Assembly: GCA_001247695.2 (NCBI GenBank)
Contig: LGRX02035136.1
Location: 1 to 64,000, forward strand
Origin: Cymbomonas tetramitiformis
Lineage: Eukaryota; Chlorophyta; Pyramimonadophyceae; Pyramimonadales; Pyramimonadaceae
DNA: 64,000 nucleotides
Direction of reading: 5' to 3'
The notes under the pieces are model-generated. The model was not told where the DNA came from, did not search any database, and saw only the letters and a list, made by a program, of their open reading frames with translations. Shown piece by piece: positions 33,323-43,936 of this stretch. Made by a program: the position numbers and the translations under genes. Each line of letters starts with the position of its first letter. Within the stretch, counting starts at the first letter, position 1.

Positions 33323-35707
33323 TTAAATTTCGGTTAGCCATCCAGGAGGTCTATTACCGCTCAGCCTAAAGAAACCTTTACTTTCTTGCCAGTTTTTTAA
33401 CATTCCACCGCAGGGAGTCAGAAAGGAACCTGTGTGCTTGAGGTTGTATTTTTGTATCGCGGAGGTAACATTTCTCGACATGTAAAGTTGTCTGGGAAGG
33501 GTGGTGATTAATGTGGTTTCACCCGCTTCATTTTCAGGGTAATATTTAGAGTCGATAGCATATCCAAGTTTTGCCATAATGTGACCTGTACGCCTAAACC
33601 AGTTAAAGCGTTTGTCTTTTGTGTGACTGTAGGTTGCATAGTGTGATAAGGGGAAACCCGAGATGGCATTTTTACCCATTTCGTTGTTCATGTTTTGAAT
33701 TATTATTTTAAGCCATAGATTGCTGTTTCTACGGTATAGTGAGATGAGGTGGGGATCAGTGATACGGTCCGTGTGGTTGTGTTGCCAATATTCGGGTTCA
33801 TCTGCAGAACACAGGGTATTCATAGTTTCAGTAATACACGTCGCGGTTACAATATCAAAGACACTATCAATACCGTACCCGCCTTGGCAGACTGCTGTCC
33901 AGATTATTTGGTGATTGGTGTCAACTGGGCAGCCCACATATTTAATTATAAACGAAGCTATCATTTTGTCTAATTCAATTGCGACATTCTTTGAGGAGTT
34001 GGCAATTGCTGAGGTAACTTTAAGGGGGTATGCCATCCTCGGTACTACAACCGCATTTATAACATATCTTAGCTGGTGTAGAGTCATGTGTTGCAGTTGG
34101 ATGGATATTAGGGTAGATTTAAGTCTGTCAATAAGGATTTCCGCCTGTTTGTCCCATTCCCCATTTAGTGCAAACCATACTCCGAGATATCTGTTTACCT
34201 CTTTGCTGTTGGAGAAATCGAGGAATTCTGGTGACTCAGGGGGTATCCATTTCGAATCAATGGAAGGACTTGAGTCATTTGTATTGGGCTCCAGATGACC
34301 CCCTGAGATGAGTAAATCATCAGATGGGTCATATCGCGTTACCGTTTTGCCCTGAGGTTTGATGCGCTTTCTGTAGGAGTATTTGGATTTCTTAACATGG
34401 ATGGGAATGCCGATGAAGCTCATAAATTCATTAACTATACCTAGCATGTCTTGAACTTCGTCTTTAGTTTTCCCCACGAGAATGATGTCATCACAGAAGA
34501 ACCGTGCAACGATATTTAAAGTGGTGTCCTTTTCTAATAGGTTTTGGGAGGGAGGCATAACATTATTTCCTGGTTTGTCTGGTCTATGGCGTTCCGAGTT
34601 CAGTTCATATCCATATGTGGTTCCTGTCGGGTTTACACCGTTTGCTCTTTTTGCTAACCAAATTGCCAGAATGTCCATAATGGCTACAAACCTTAGTGGG
34701 CTCAAAACTTCTCCCTGAGGAACTCCACATTCGAGGGACCATTCATCTGTGAGGCCTTCTTTAGTGAGTACCATTCTAGAAGCATCATTGGTGATGTCTG
34801 AGATGATGTTAATTATTTGTGATGGGAGTCCTAACTTTCTGAGCGCTAAATTGCTCATCCAGAATTCAGCTCTGTCAAATGCTTGTTTAAGGTCCAGGTA
34901 AACTACGTGGAGGTCTTTGTCGTATCTATTGGCATCCGATATTACTTCATTCAAAATTTGGAGTGAGTCATCTATGTTTTTATTCGGAAGAAAGGCATCT
35001 TGAATGGGAAAGAGAATGGGGTGGGTGTTAAGTATTGTTTTGAGACGGTTAGCAATTATTGTGTTAAATAGTTTAAGACCCGTTTCCAACATTGTGAGGG
35101 GTCTAGAATTATCTATTGTACATGGTGCAGAGGGGTTTTTAGGGATTGGAAGGATGACTCCAGATTTTGCACTCTTAGGAAATCTCCCAGTTATAAGAAT
35201 GTGGTTAAAAAGTGTGACAGTAACATCTTGAAAATTCTCTGGGCCCTTGATCCACTGCGAGTATCTCATTCCTGAGGGTCCTGGTGCTGTGGAGATGCCA
35301 CAGTCCGAGTATGCTTGTTGAAGTTCTTTGTGCGTGATTTCTGTCAGTAGTCTCGCAGCGGCCGTATCGGGGATTTTAGGGCTACCCTTGAGGATGTCGG
35401 TGAGCCACTGTGGGAGTTCATCTGGCTCATTCGGGTTAGTAGAAAATAATTTTTTGTTTTTGTATTCATCTAGTGTTGTGTTTAGTCTTTCTGTCTTTGT
35501 CTCAGGTATCTTTCCATCACTACCTGGGGTAGCGGCTGCACCTTTTTCCGTAGGTTTCATCTTTCCCATAACTGTGTCTAGAAACCTCGAAAGGTTAGTT
35601 GAGAAAAGATGCTGCAAGGCTTCTTTTTCTCGAAGTTTGCGTCGTTCAATGTCGGTGTCTCTGCTTTTTTGAAAAGCATTTCTGATTATTACATAATTTT
35701 CATACAA
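33323..35707 (-). CDS. LINE copy 1: reverse transcriptase segment, at least 794 codons
   Basis: Non-LTR-type RT. Ordered motifs: TAPGPSGMRYSQW, ILPIPK, SRPLTMLETGLKLFN, QDAFLPNKNIDDSLQ, YLDLKQAFDRAEF (first catalytic Asp), CGVPQGEVLSPL and ARFFCDDIILVGKT (x-x-DD box). The reading stays open upstream of 35707 to the insertion edge at 35779, so the N-terminus is lost by truncation. It ends at a lesion near 33320 just after RPPGWLTEI. Catalytic residues are intact. Confidence 0.9.
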   Translation of the reverse strand: MYENYVIIRNAFQKSRDTDIERRKLREKEALQHLFSTNLSRFLDTVMGKMKPTEKGAAATPGSDGKIPETKTERLNTTLDEYKNKKLFSTNPNEPDELPQWLTDILKGSPKIPDTAAARLLTEITHKELQQAYSDCGISTAPGPSGMRYSQWIKGPENFQDVTVTLFNHILITGRFPKSAKSGVILPIPKNPSAPCTIDNSRPLTMLETGLKLFNTIIANRLKTILNTHPILFPIQDAFLPNKNIDDSLQILNEVISDANRYDKDLHVVYLDLKQAFDRAEFWMSNLALRKLGLPSQIINIISDITNDASRMVLTKEGLTDEWSLECGVPQGEVLSPLRFVAIMDILAIWLAKRANGVNPTGTTYGYELNSERHRPDKPGNNVMPPSQNLLEKDTTLNIVARFFCDDIILVGKTKDEVQDMLGIVNEFMSFIGIPIHVKKSKYSYRKRIKPQGKTVTRYDPSDDLLISGGHLEPNTNDSSPSIDSKWIPPESPEFLDFSNSKEVNRYLGVWFALNGEWDKQAEILIDRLKSTLISIQLQHMTLHQLRYVINAVVVPRMAYPLKVTSAIANSSKNVAIELDKMIASFIIKYVGCPVDTNHQIIWTAVCQGGYGIDSVFDIVTATCITETMNTLCSADEPEYWQHNHTDRITDPHLISLYRRNSNLWLKIIIQNMNNEMGKNAISGFPLSHYATYSHTKDKRFNWFRRTGHIMAKLGYAIDSKYYPENEAGETTLITTLPRQLYMSRNVTSAIQKYNLKHTGSFLTPCGGMLKNWQESKGFFRLSGNRPPGWLTEI

Positions 35708-35789
35708 TCGTAATCTCCATGTGGCTGCTGTTTCATTGAGTTTGGGTTGGAGCGCGGCAAACGGTAGAGTGCAGGCAGCCTTTTTGGCT

Positions 35790-36375
35790 TGCTTCGAGAT
35801 CTTTTATGTGGATTACCAAACTGACTGAGGAATGTCCTTCTGATACCTTCATACGTGGCATCTGGCTTTTTGGCCACGACCTGAAAATAATGTCTGTCAT
35901 TGTTCTGAATGAGTGTCAGGAAGACTGTAATAAGATCCTTGTCTGGCACACCTGGATAGGTAAACTGAAAGTATCTATCCACTGTTTCCAACCAAATCTC
36001 AGCATCCTGTCCTGCCTTATATTCCTTAGGTGGAGCCATTTTCACCTTTGGAACCAATGCGGATGGAGTTGGTGCTATATGAGGTAAATGACCATCATCA
36101 GGGTCTGTGAATACTGGTGGAGCATGATCCTCTGTATATTCTTCGTCTGGCTCCTGTGGTTCTGTCTCAGGGTCTCTGTATCTACTCATGTCGGGTTTCA
36201 TACGACTGATGTTGTCGAAATACCCTATCTCATCGAATCTGGTCTGGGTATCAGCGTAACCAGTAAGCCATTTGGGTATCTTAAACCGACTGAAGGCATC
36301 GTATGAGCCTAAGATGTCAAAGAACCAGGTAGATGGATCTGCATTAATAGCTGGTATTTCTGCTACTTCTGCCAT
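35790..36375 (-). pseudogene. Retrotransposon gag, N-terminal half
   Basis: Starts with MAEVAEIPAINADPSTWFF and continues through an acidic Pro-rich linker to APPKEYKAGQDAEIWLETVDRYF and YEGIRRTFLSQFGNPHKRSR, the first half of a Ty3/Gypsy-type gag domain. The LINE insertion at 35779/35790 cuts it; the rest is at 29468-29899. Confidence 0.8.
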
Positions 36376-36719
36376 CTATAAGACAAAACACAACACCAAC
36401 AAAAACCTTCAACTGGCTGTGTGTGTGTGTATATATATATATCTATATTTTGTACATGTATTATTTTTGTACATTGTTATAATGAGGTAATGTATGTATA
36501 TATGGTTCCACCTTCTTCCCCCCTCAAGGAAGTGTGAACACACAGGCAGTTGTCAGTTGCCTTTATACCTCATAATGTAGCATGCAGTCCTTATAGGAAG
36601 CAGCTTATACAGTTTTAGGGTTGCTGCCCTACAGTCCTTGGGTTGTCGCCCTACAGTTTTTGGGTTGTTGCCCGACAGTTCTTGGGTTGTTGCCCGAAAT
36701 ATTGTCATAACTGTGCTGA
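36376..36719. repeat. Gag 5' flank with a 23-24-bp tandem repeat
   Basis: Four imperfect units of TTGGGTTGTTGCCC(G/T)ACAG run from about 36610 to 36705. GT and TA runs lie at 36418-36445. No LTR edge could be defined here. Confidence 0.7.
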
Positions 36720-37100
36720 TTTCAGCATGACATAAATGCCAAACACAGAGTGTTTTGCTATATATAGCGGCATTTCAGGGTGTATAGTGTTACAGTGACC
36801 CTTATCACCCACATTGACATTAGGGTGTTACTTGATATCAGTAACACTAAATTATGTCAAATTAAAGCAGTATGAACATTTTTTGAAGAAATTGAAGCAA
36901 AACTGCATTTAATATGTCACTGTATATCACGTGGTATTTAGGAGGTATGTTACATTCCTGTAACGTACACGTGATTTAAAGGGTGTTACATGGTGTTACA
37001 AGTGCTGTACTATTTTGGGCATATTTTTCAATAGCTGAATAATTGGAGTAGCGAAAAAAATCAAACCCAATTTTTCATTTTGAAATCATACGTGTGAGTT
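36720..37100. repeat. Dispersed repeat, copy 2 (partner at 20.8-21.2 kb)
   Basis: Same block order as 20790-21170, including TACAGTGACCC, AATTAAAGCAGTAT, TTAGGAGGTATGTTACA and TTTTGAAATCATACG. Confidence 0.75.
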
Positions 37101-37693
37101 TTTCACGTATTTAGTTACAGCCACTATGTATACCCCTAGGTGTTACACACTAGATTTCTAGGGTGTTACATGAGATATGACTGTGCACATAATGTTTTTC
37201 AGGTACCTTAATAGGTATAAAATGATATTTCGTGAAAAAATGGAGTCTGAACTTCAATTTTGAAATCTCCCGCGATGGGATTTTACCCATTTTCACTGAT
37301 TCTGGCCATTATATATATATATGTGTGTGTGTGGCCATATATACAACACCCACAGTGTGTGTGTGTAATGTGCAACTTACAGAACTCATGCAACTTATCT
37401 CACTTTTGCACATGGTATTTTTCATGGCATAATAGTGAAGATATCTGATGGTCAACATGTGTGGTTACACACACATATGGGTTTTGCTGATTGAAACCCA
37501 TGGAAAGTTATGGTCCACTTCCCAATGATATATTAGGTGTATCAACTTTAAGTGAGTCAGTCACTTAAGTGATAACTTGTCAGTAACCTATCATCTACTT
37601 GGGCATATGGAAGTGCACTGAAAGAGTATCAAGTGATATCTTTAGTTTCCAAGTAGATTCGGACAAAGCTTGATAAATGAATCAAAGCAGTGT

Positions 37694-37736
37694 CACACAC
37701 ACACACACACACACACATATGTGTGTGTGTGTGTGT
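37694..37736. repeat. Palindromic (CA)n-(TG)n tract
   Basis: About eleven CA units are followed directly by TATG and about eight TG units, giving a long, near-perfect inverted repeat. Such a tract can form a cruciform or Z-DNA. It has no gene context. Confidence 0.85.
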
Positions 37737-38207
37737 TGTCTATAACAACCTCTATCAGATGTCAATGTGATTACTGATCTGTGTGAGAGAGTTACATGCA
37801 ATTGAACTGATCAATTCTTTATCAATTGTCAGAATGCAATGTAGAAGTTGTTGTTGCTCCAGCAATAGTGTGTGGGACGCATGGACAATGCTCAACAGTG
37901 ACCAACTGTTATTTGAGCACTGTATACTTCGGGTCTGGAGATATCGCCATCCAGCCCTTCAGCATGTTATTTGATCCTGTCCCATATCTATCGCCATCGC
38001 ATGACATCCAGCACGCACATGTGTTTGCTGGATGGTATCTATGTATTATGTGTTGATATGATGCTTGATCATTACACTTATGAGTCAGTGTATTGTCAAC
38101 TTACATAATAGTGTCAGTGACTTGATCATCACACTTAGGAGTCAGTGTAATGTCATTATACTTAATGATGTCAGTTTTATAACAATACATAAGTCACTGC
38201 ATAGTAG

Positions 38208-38600
38208 GTACTTTCTGATTGAGTACACTATGTGTGTGTGTGTGGGATATATGTGCTTACACACACTTATGTATAGGTAATTGCTGATTTATTACACTAT
38301 ACCAAATTGATCTATCACATAGGATGATCTGTATACCACTAACAGCATGTATCTAACATGATGTATATCAACTCGGTTAGTGAATGTAATCTTGGATATC
38401 TCATCGGCAGTGATGAGTTGCTTGGGTATATTTCACACATGGTTCCGGTGAGCATTCCTTTCAGTGATCCACAATAGAACAGTATACCCATCCCAAATCC
38501 TACGTCAGGGTATACTGAGCTAATTATTGTGTTAAGATCATGAAGAGGCACCTTACACCAAGTGGGTTCGTTTATAGTTTAGTCATGCACAGCAGGTATG
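38208..38600. repeat. Dispersed repeat, copy 2 (partner at 27.4-27.8 kb)
   Basis: Collinear with 27400-27793. It contains TGGTTCCGGTGAGCATTCC and the following blocks in order. Confidence 0.8.
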
Positions 38601-39797
38601 CTATGTGATTTATTTTGCAACATCTGATGCACTGTTATATGTGACTATACATGCCAGCTGCTATCGTGATCAAGCTGGCTGCATAAATATATGCACATGT
38701 CAATGTATAACAAAGTGGAATCAAACTGCATGGTATAGTTGCATAGTATAATGATGCATGGTACATCTTGCTGCATGCACTTGGTATATACTGAATGAAT
38801 AGTATATACTGCAAGTGTGTGTGTGTGTGTTGTTGCATGTATGGTAAGTACTGCACACACTTATGATTGTACACACATGTGATATTTGCTGCACACACTA
38901 TGATTGCACAACGTCCACTTTCATCAGATGTCATACTATGTGTGTGTGTGTGTGTGTGTGGTATAGTTACACTCACAACATATGGTTCACACATATATGA
39001 CTGCAAACTTGTATGTAAATCTGCCAGTGAATGGATAAATACCACCTTATGTGCAAGCATCACAGATTTTGTATAGCATGCTGCATATATGTATACCATC
39101 ATCGCGCGTCATCTGATCATGATGAATCTAGCAGGTGTATACATATCCTGTCAAGGTAAATCATAATGCGCGCAGACGAATGATTTTTGCATCATCTGAA
39201 ATGACGCCGATGAAATCAAAATCTCGTCATTTTGATGCGTAAACTGCAAGGTAAATTATTCAGTGCAGTAGGCGATTTATTGCGACTTTGATAAATCGCT
39301 GATGTGTGCGCTGCGAATGGTGAACATACTGTCGCAGTTATGAGTGGCATATGGTACGAATGCCATTTCGCGTACGGATCTTACTCTGATGATGATTTGA
39401 TCATACTCGCGCCAGTTTGTCGCATATCGCACAATTTTGCGAATGATAGCAGCGTATGTGTGCGATCTGTATGCTTTATGCACACCTTGTCGCGCTGTTA
39501 TCCTCTGACGGCGTATATGCGGACAAATGCGATTGCGACGATATCTCCTCGCACACTCCTTTCGCTGTTTATTCCGCAACGGTTGATATTATGCGAGATA
39601 TGTCGTGTATGTGTGACTGCGGCGCCTGTATGTATACGCGATCCGCGAACCTGTTGCACACATAAAAAATACAATATCTCTACTGCTGCACTCACACTTG
39701 ATGTGTCCTCGTTCGTCGCCTTGGCGAGTTAGAATACCACTCTTAGGGATCGCTATGTAAGCGATATGAAATATGATATATGGTGCGGCTATTATTG
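38601..39797. other. Non-coding stretch with GT runs and a GC-richer block
   Basis: GT microsatellites lie at about 38813-38832 and 38938-38960. From 39.1 to 39.75 kb the sequence is richer in CG and open on both strands, but the readings carry no motif and I do not call a gene. Confidence 0.5.
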
Positions 39798-39799
39798 AA

Positions 39800-39962
39800 C
39801 GTCAACAGCTCGCGCAGCGTATGTGTGGGTATGAGTGCAGACGCTTCTCCAGAAGTGCTGCTGTAGCTCAATGCTACCTCGTATTACGCCAATGCCCCGC
39901 ACCTCTCAGGTGCTACCACAATTGGGTTGTGAACCCGAGGCATTGGGTGAACAACAGTATCG
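39800..39962 (-). repeat. tRNA-like repeat, left copy (inverted to 40.31-40.47 kb)
   Basis: The minus strand reads GTTCACC, a stem, GGGTTCACAACCC, GTGGTA, a second hairpin with loop TGAGA, and a closing stem GGCATTGG, then GCATTGAGCTAC and CACTTCTGG. It aligns with the plus strand of the right copy over about 150 bases. Confidence 0.7.
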
Positions 39963-40139
39963 GCTGATCGAATAAGCCATGTGATACCCGCATGCTTGTT
40001 CAGTTCATGCTTGAAGCGAAGACATCGTCCTCTCAGAACACTTCGGTTCTTCAAGACTAATCTTGCTTTGCCATCTCAATGCCCGTACCTGGCCTTTCGA
40101 TGACAGGTGTCACTCAAGGTGAGTGAATGACAAATGATA

Positions 40140-40280
40140 TGACTGTACATGTCATAGTCGACCGTACTGACGACTGTATGTCATTATAATATATGACATG
40201 ACACGAAATGACATGACATGACATGCCATGGTATGGCATGTATGACAGGTATGACACGTACGACATGTATGGCACATATG
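40140..40280. repeat. TGACA/CATGA-rich simple repeat
   Basis: Runs of TGACATGACATGACATG and diverged derivatives such as TATGACAGGTATGACACG fill this stretch between the two tRNA-like copies. Confidence 0.75.
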
Positions 40281-40309
40281 CCATCGGTCATAACCCTGAC
40301 GCAGCCGAT

Positions 40310-40470
40310 GCGGGAAGTTCACCTAGTGCTCTCGGGTTCATAACCCGATGGTGGTAACGCATGAGATGCGCGAGAGCATTAGAGATATGAGGAGCATTGG
40401 GCTCAAACAAGCACTTCTGGTCAACAGACTGCGGCACTCATACACCCACCAGAATATTGCGTTTTGCTAT
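40310..40470 (+). repeat. tRNA-like repeat, right copy
   Basis: The plus strand reads GTTCACC, a stem TGCTCTCG, the hairpin TCGGGTTCATAACCCGA, GTGGTAA, the hairpin CGCATGAGATGCG, then CGAGAGCA. The first hairpin has the form of a tRNA anticodon arm with U33 and the triplet CAT (Met-like); the left copy has CAC there. No intact T-arm follows, so it is tRNA-derived rather than a tRNA gene. Confidence 0.7.
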
Positions 40471-40561
40471 TACCGTTCAATGACAACAACGTCACACATA
40501 CTGTTCGCATAGCGAACCGTGACACAAACGTTTTAACTGGTTCAGGCGTACAGGCCACATT

Positions 40562-42487
40562 ATGGCCAAACTTGCATACGCGATTGATTCTAAGAATTAC
40601 CCTGAAAATGAAGCTGGTGTAACCACGTTAGTCACCACCCTTCCCAGACCACTCTACATGTCAAGGAATGTGACCTCCGCAATCCAAAAATATAATCTTA
40701 AACACACAGGTTCTTTTCTATCCCCCTGCGGTGGAATGCTAAAAAAATGGCAAGAAAGCAAAAACTTTTTCAGGTTGAACGGTAATAGACCCCCTGGATG
40801 GCTAACTGAAATTGAAAGAGAAATGCTTCAAAACCCCGCAGATCTAGACCCACATGTCAGATATGTTAAGAAACAGTACAGAGACACCATAGAACCTCCG
40901 GACACGGGCGAGTTTCACCGGAAAGGAAATGGCGACAGAGATTCCATCTCTCTTATCCACATTACCAATATTGACTTACAGGCCATGTCAATACAATATA
41001 CAGAATACAGTAATAGTGCCAAAACTCCCAATGTCTTTGTCAGAATCGAAGGCACCAATAGTCTTCAATACGACTTTGCATATAGCATCACTAATGGCGG
41101 TTGCATCCTAATTCCACCAGGATCCATTATCGAATATAACGACAATACGGACCCGCCCTCTTCTTTTCTTGCTAAAGTCAATGATATAAATTCGCACTAT
41201 GATTACATCTCAGATATACAGTATGAGACCATTATTGCCAGAATGAAAAACAGAACTGCGGAAGACGAAAGTGAATACAGCTGCCCTAGCGACTCAGAAG
41301 AAGGGTCTACTCCCTCCGCTGAAAAGAACAAACAAACGGAGGACTATGATATGGCAAGTGACGGTTCCCTATTTGCTGGTAAAAAGTCAGCATGCAGTGG
41401 CGCAGCATATGCCATAAAAAACTTTGACAACGGAATGCCATTAGTTCGGAAGATGAATATCCCCCCCTCAAGAACTTTCACCGCACCGGGGCTATTTATT
41501 AAGGAAGATATCCAAAACCCTAGTAGCACATCTGCCGAAATTGCGGGACTACGATTTCTACTCAGGGAACAAAAAGAAAAGGTTCTCAAATCCATGACTC
41601 CAATGGTGCATGCCATTGACTCCATGGCCGCAATATCTGCTGCAACAAAGAATGTCAGATCCATGAGTGCCCGTGACAAATTACGTGAAGCTAATCGCAG
41701 AGATGTGCACGCTGTCCGCCTACTGCTAGAAGAACTTGGCTTCTACAGTCAAGGAGACCACAGTAAAATTATTCTCAAATGGATCAGGGGTCACAATAAT
41801 GACAAAGTCCATGACAGAGTGGACCGCACTTTTAAAAGAGCCTCATTCAGAGGGGGTTGTTTAGACATCTCTCGCTACGACCCTGCCGAGGAACTGCCTT
41901 TCTCATTGTTCTTTTTCGAGGTCCCTATCTTAGGTGATATCCGCAGTCACATCAGGAGAATTCAACGTTTCTCACATGATCATAACTGGAGAACTCTACC
42001 GTCTCAAGGAAAGTACTTGAGGGTGCTCAATGAGAATAACATCACCCCCACTAAAGACATTTCCAAAATCACACCCAGCAAAGCTTTCACTGCTTCTAGA
42101 AGTAGAGAACTCCTGGGTCTCCAAGCCTCTCCAGCACGTTCATTTAAACTGGGGAAAATCGAAACTAAAAACTGCCCCTACTGCCAACAGAATACAAAAT
42201 GCACCTTCGAACACATTCAACTTGAATGCTCAGGACATACTAATAGTTTGAATAATCTTAGAACAACTCAGGATGCCGAACTGAGGAAAATCATTGCTGA
42301 AGAAATTTCAGGCAAGCCTAAACTCCTACACCCTGGTGTAGGTACCACATATATCAAAACACATCCATCGAAACTTTTCCCACTTGCTGACCTAAGACAG
42401 GAAATGAATGAGGAATTATATTTACACGCCCTTCCGGAAGCTAGCATGTATCGACCATCAAATTCAAAAAAGAATGCATTGCTGTGA
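40562..42487 (+). pseudogene. LINE copy 2: continuous RT tail, RNase H and zinc-finger ORF, 641 codons
   Basis: A single open frame spans the end of the RT segment, the RNase H core (SDGSLFAG, SAEIAGL, AIDSMAA, HNNDKVHDRVDR) and the CPYCQQNTKCTFEHIQLEC finger. It shows that the pieces of copy 1 derive from one polyprotein. The frame breaks at NSKKNALL, where copy 1 continues SKKNTIAVAAKPEVD. The first codon is internal to the ancestral protein, so this is a truncated relic. Confidence 0.85.
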
Positions 42488-43179
42488 CCGCTAAACCGGA
42501 AGTGGACCCTGACACGGGAACACTTAAATATCCCGACCTCCAATATATCCCGATCTCCAAAGAAAGAGTTCTGGAAAATTTTGGCTTGGCACCGCCTTTC
42601 CAACAAAGCGCGGTTCCATGTTCACTTGTGGAGTACTCGAGTATAGCACATGATATTCAGGAAGCACTCAATGCATGTAAGTTTGAATCGGGCGATCCGA
42701 AAAACTGCTACGCAATAAGAAGATGCCTCTTAGCTATTTTGGTGGATGACAGAAACCTGGACAAAAACGGGTGTGAATTCTTCTCCAATCCACTAAATGC
42801 CCACCCTAGAATTCACTCGAGAAGATGCATACCCACCGCAAGAATGAAAAAAACCCGCAGGCCTTTCTGCCATCATGGGAACATTGGCTTTGATGGTCTC
42901 GCTTGGGATGCCTATGTGGACCCGATAACAGGCATTGGCAGAATCGTTTATGGAAACCCCCGTTTCGATGGGAAAGATAAGGGGAAATCTTCGGCGGTTA
43001 TGGCCACCTTGGAAATGGGCCATAAAGCGGCCAACACTGTCTCTGGATTTTCAGGAACATGGATCCTTCCGTTGTCCCCCCAAAACCAAAAAGATGGTTT
43101 GATAAAGGCTTTAAACTTGTTTTCAGATTCCCGCATAACACTACGTCCCATTCATCCCACATGGCTATTGGACGGGTGA
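42484..43179 (+). pseudogene. LINE copy 2: methyltransferase-like segment, frameshifted
   Basis: Continues the polyprotein after a one-base shift; a second shift follows near 42570 and a third near 43090. FDGLAWD and GRIVYGNP are kept, but the third position of NPPF is Arg. Strand WILPLSP is intact. The domain is probably inactive in this copy. Confidence 0.8.
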
Positions 43180-43326
43180 TGACCCATACGTTCTCCCAGG
43201 TGGTGGATGCTATAAGGATGACTTTTCGGATCTTGCCATTATAGCTATAGACAGTGCACCCAGTGATATCCAACCAGCCTTGGACTGGAGGTCTACACAG
43301 AAAAAGATTGCCAGATGGTTCCTTAA

Positions 43327-43936
43327 CACCCTAAGGGCGAATTCGTTTTTAGCAGTATGGGATCAGTATGAGGGCGGAAACATCCATAACTGCCACGGTA
43401 GTCAACTGTTGGATATCTATGAAGTATTAGTGCCCATATTGGGGACTCGGGCGAGGTCCCTCAACCCTTCAATGCCCACGAAACTCGGTTTATCGAGTGG
43501 GGGACTTTGTGGAAAGTGCAGGGGTGTTCTGCTGCCGGGTGACAAAAGCGTGCTCTATGGAGAGTGCTCTAAAGGCTTCAAATCAAGGATATGGTATTTT
43601 CCCCCATTGATATACACCATGATACGTCATCGCCCACTCATAACATCAAGTCAATAGTGGTGTCATGTTCATGGCGCATGCCCAAAAATGCCCCCAACAG
43701 CTGTTCAATAGAATTTCCTTAAGTATGGTGATGGTGGGTCACATATATTCATGTGTGCACATACGGTGCGAGTGATAATTAAGTGCCATATCATCCACCT
43801 AGTTCCGCAATATAAGGTAGGTGCGAAGAATCTTGGCAAATGGATGTCAAGAACTTGAGTTATTGCCGAAAACGTGAAAATAAGTTCCTGGAAAACAGGA
43901 TCAGTATGAACAGTATGGCAATTCGCCCTTAAGGTG
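43327..43936. mobile_element. 610-bp piggyBac-type MITE inside LINE copy 2
   Basis: TTAA at 43323-43326 and 43937-43940. Terminal inverted repeats CACCCTAAGGGCGAATT and CACCTTAAGGGCGAATT differ at one base. GGATCAGTATGA is repeated in direct orientation near both ends (about 43361 and 43901). Removing the element and one TTAA leaves TTCC-TTAA-CGTCC, which aligns with TTCC-TCAA-TGTCC of copy 1 with no gap. A reading inside (CGKCRGVLLPGDKSVLYGEC) has a zinc-ribbon look but no other support. Confidence 0.93.

Larger units (their letters stand above)
29910..35779 (-). mobile_element. LINE-like non-LTR retrotransposon, copy 1, 5.87 kb, 5'-truncated, inserted in gag
   Basis: Bounded by the 10-bp duplication CTTTTTGGCT at 29900-29909 and 35780-35789. 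The minus strand encodes RT, RNase H, zinc finger and a methyltransferase-like domain over three pieces (35707-33323, 33316-32192 and 32121-30313). Copy 2 shows that these are one continuous ORF. The reading is open to the 5' edge, so the element is 5'-truncated, and no endonuclease is visible. The 3' end after the stop is C-rich on the transcript strand and finishes TTTTATTATTATCAGT rather than with poly-A. Confidence 0.88.

Noticed and set aside
27400..38600. LTR pair of the split gag element
   Set aside because: The direct repeats at 27.4 and 38.2 kb flank gag, but gag begins 1.8 kb from the right copy, no TG...CA ends or duplications were found, and spacing on the two sides disagrees.
39304..39732. 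142-codon ORF
   Set aside because: The opposite strand is equally open, there is no motif, and composition follows the local CG-rich block.
39877..40386. Hammerhead or other known self-cleaving ribozyme in the three-stem structure
   Set aside because: The junction lacks CTGATGA and GAAA core sequences. The anticodon-arm form fits a tRNA-derived repeat better.
43327..43936. Cloning-vector contamination, because AAGGGCGAATTC at the ends equals a TA-cloning junction
   Set aside because: The ends are part of 17-bp inverted repeats with exact TTAA duplications, and excision restores the LINE sequence. The match is noted as a coincidence to be checked against raw reads.
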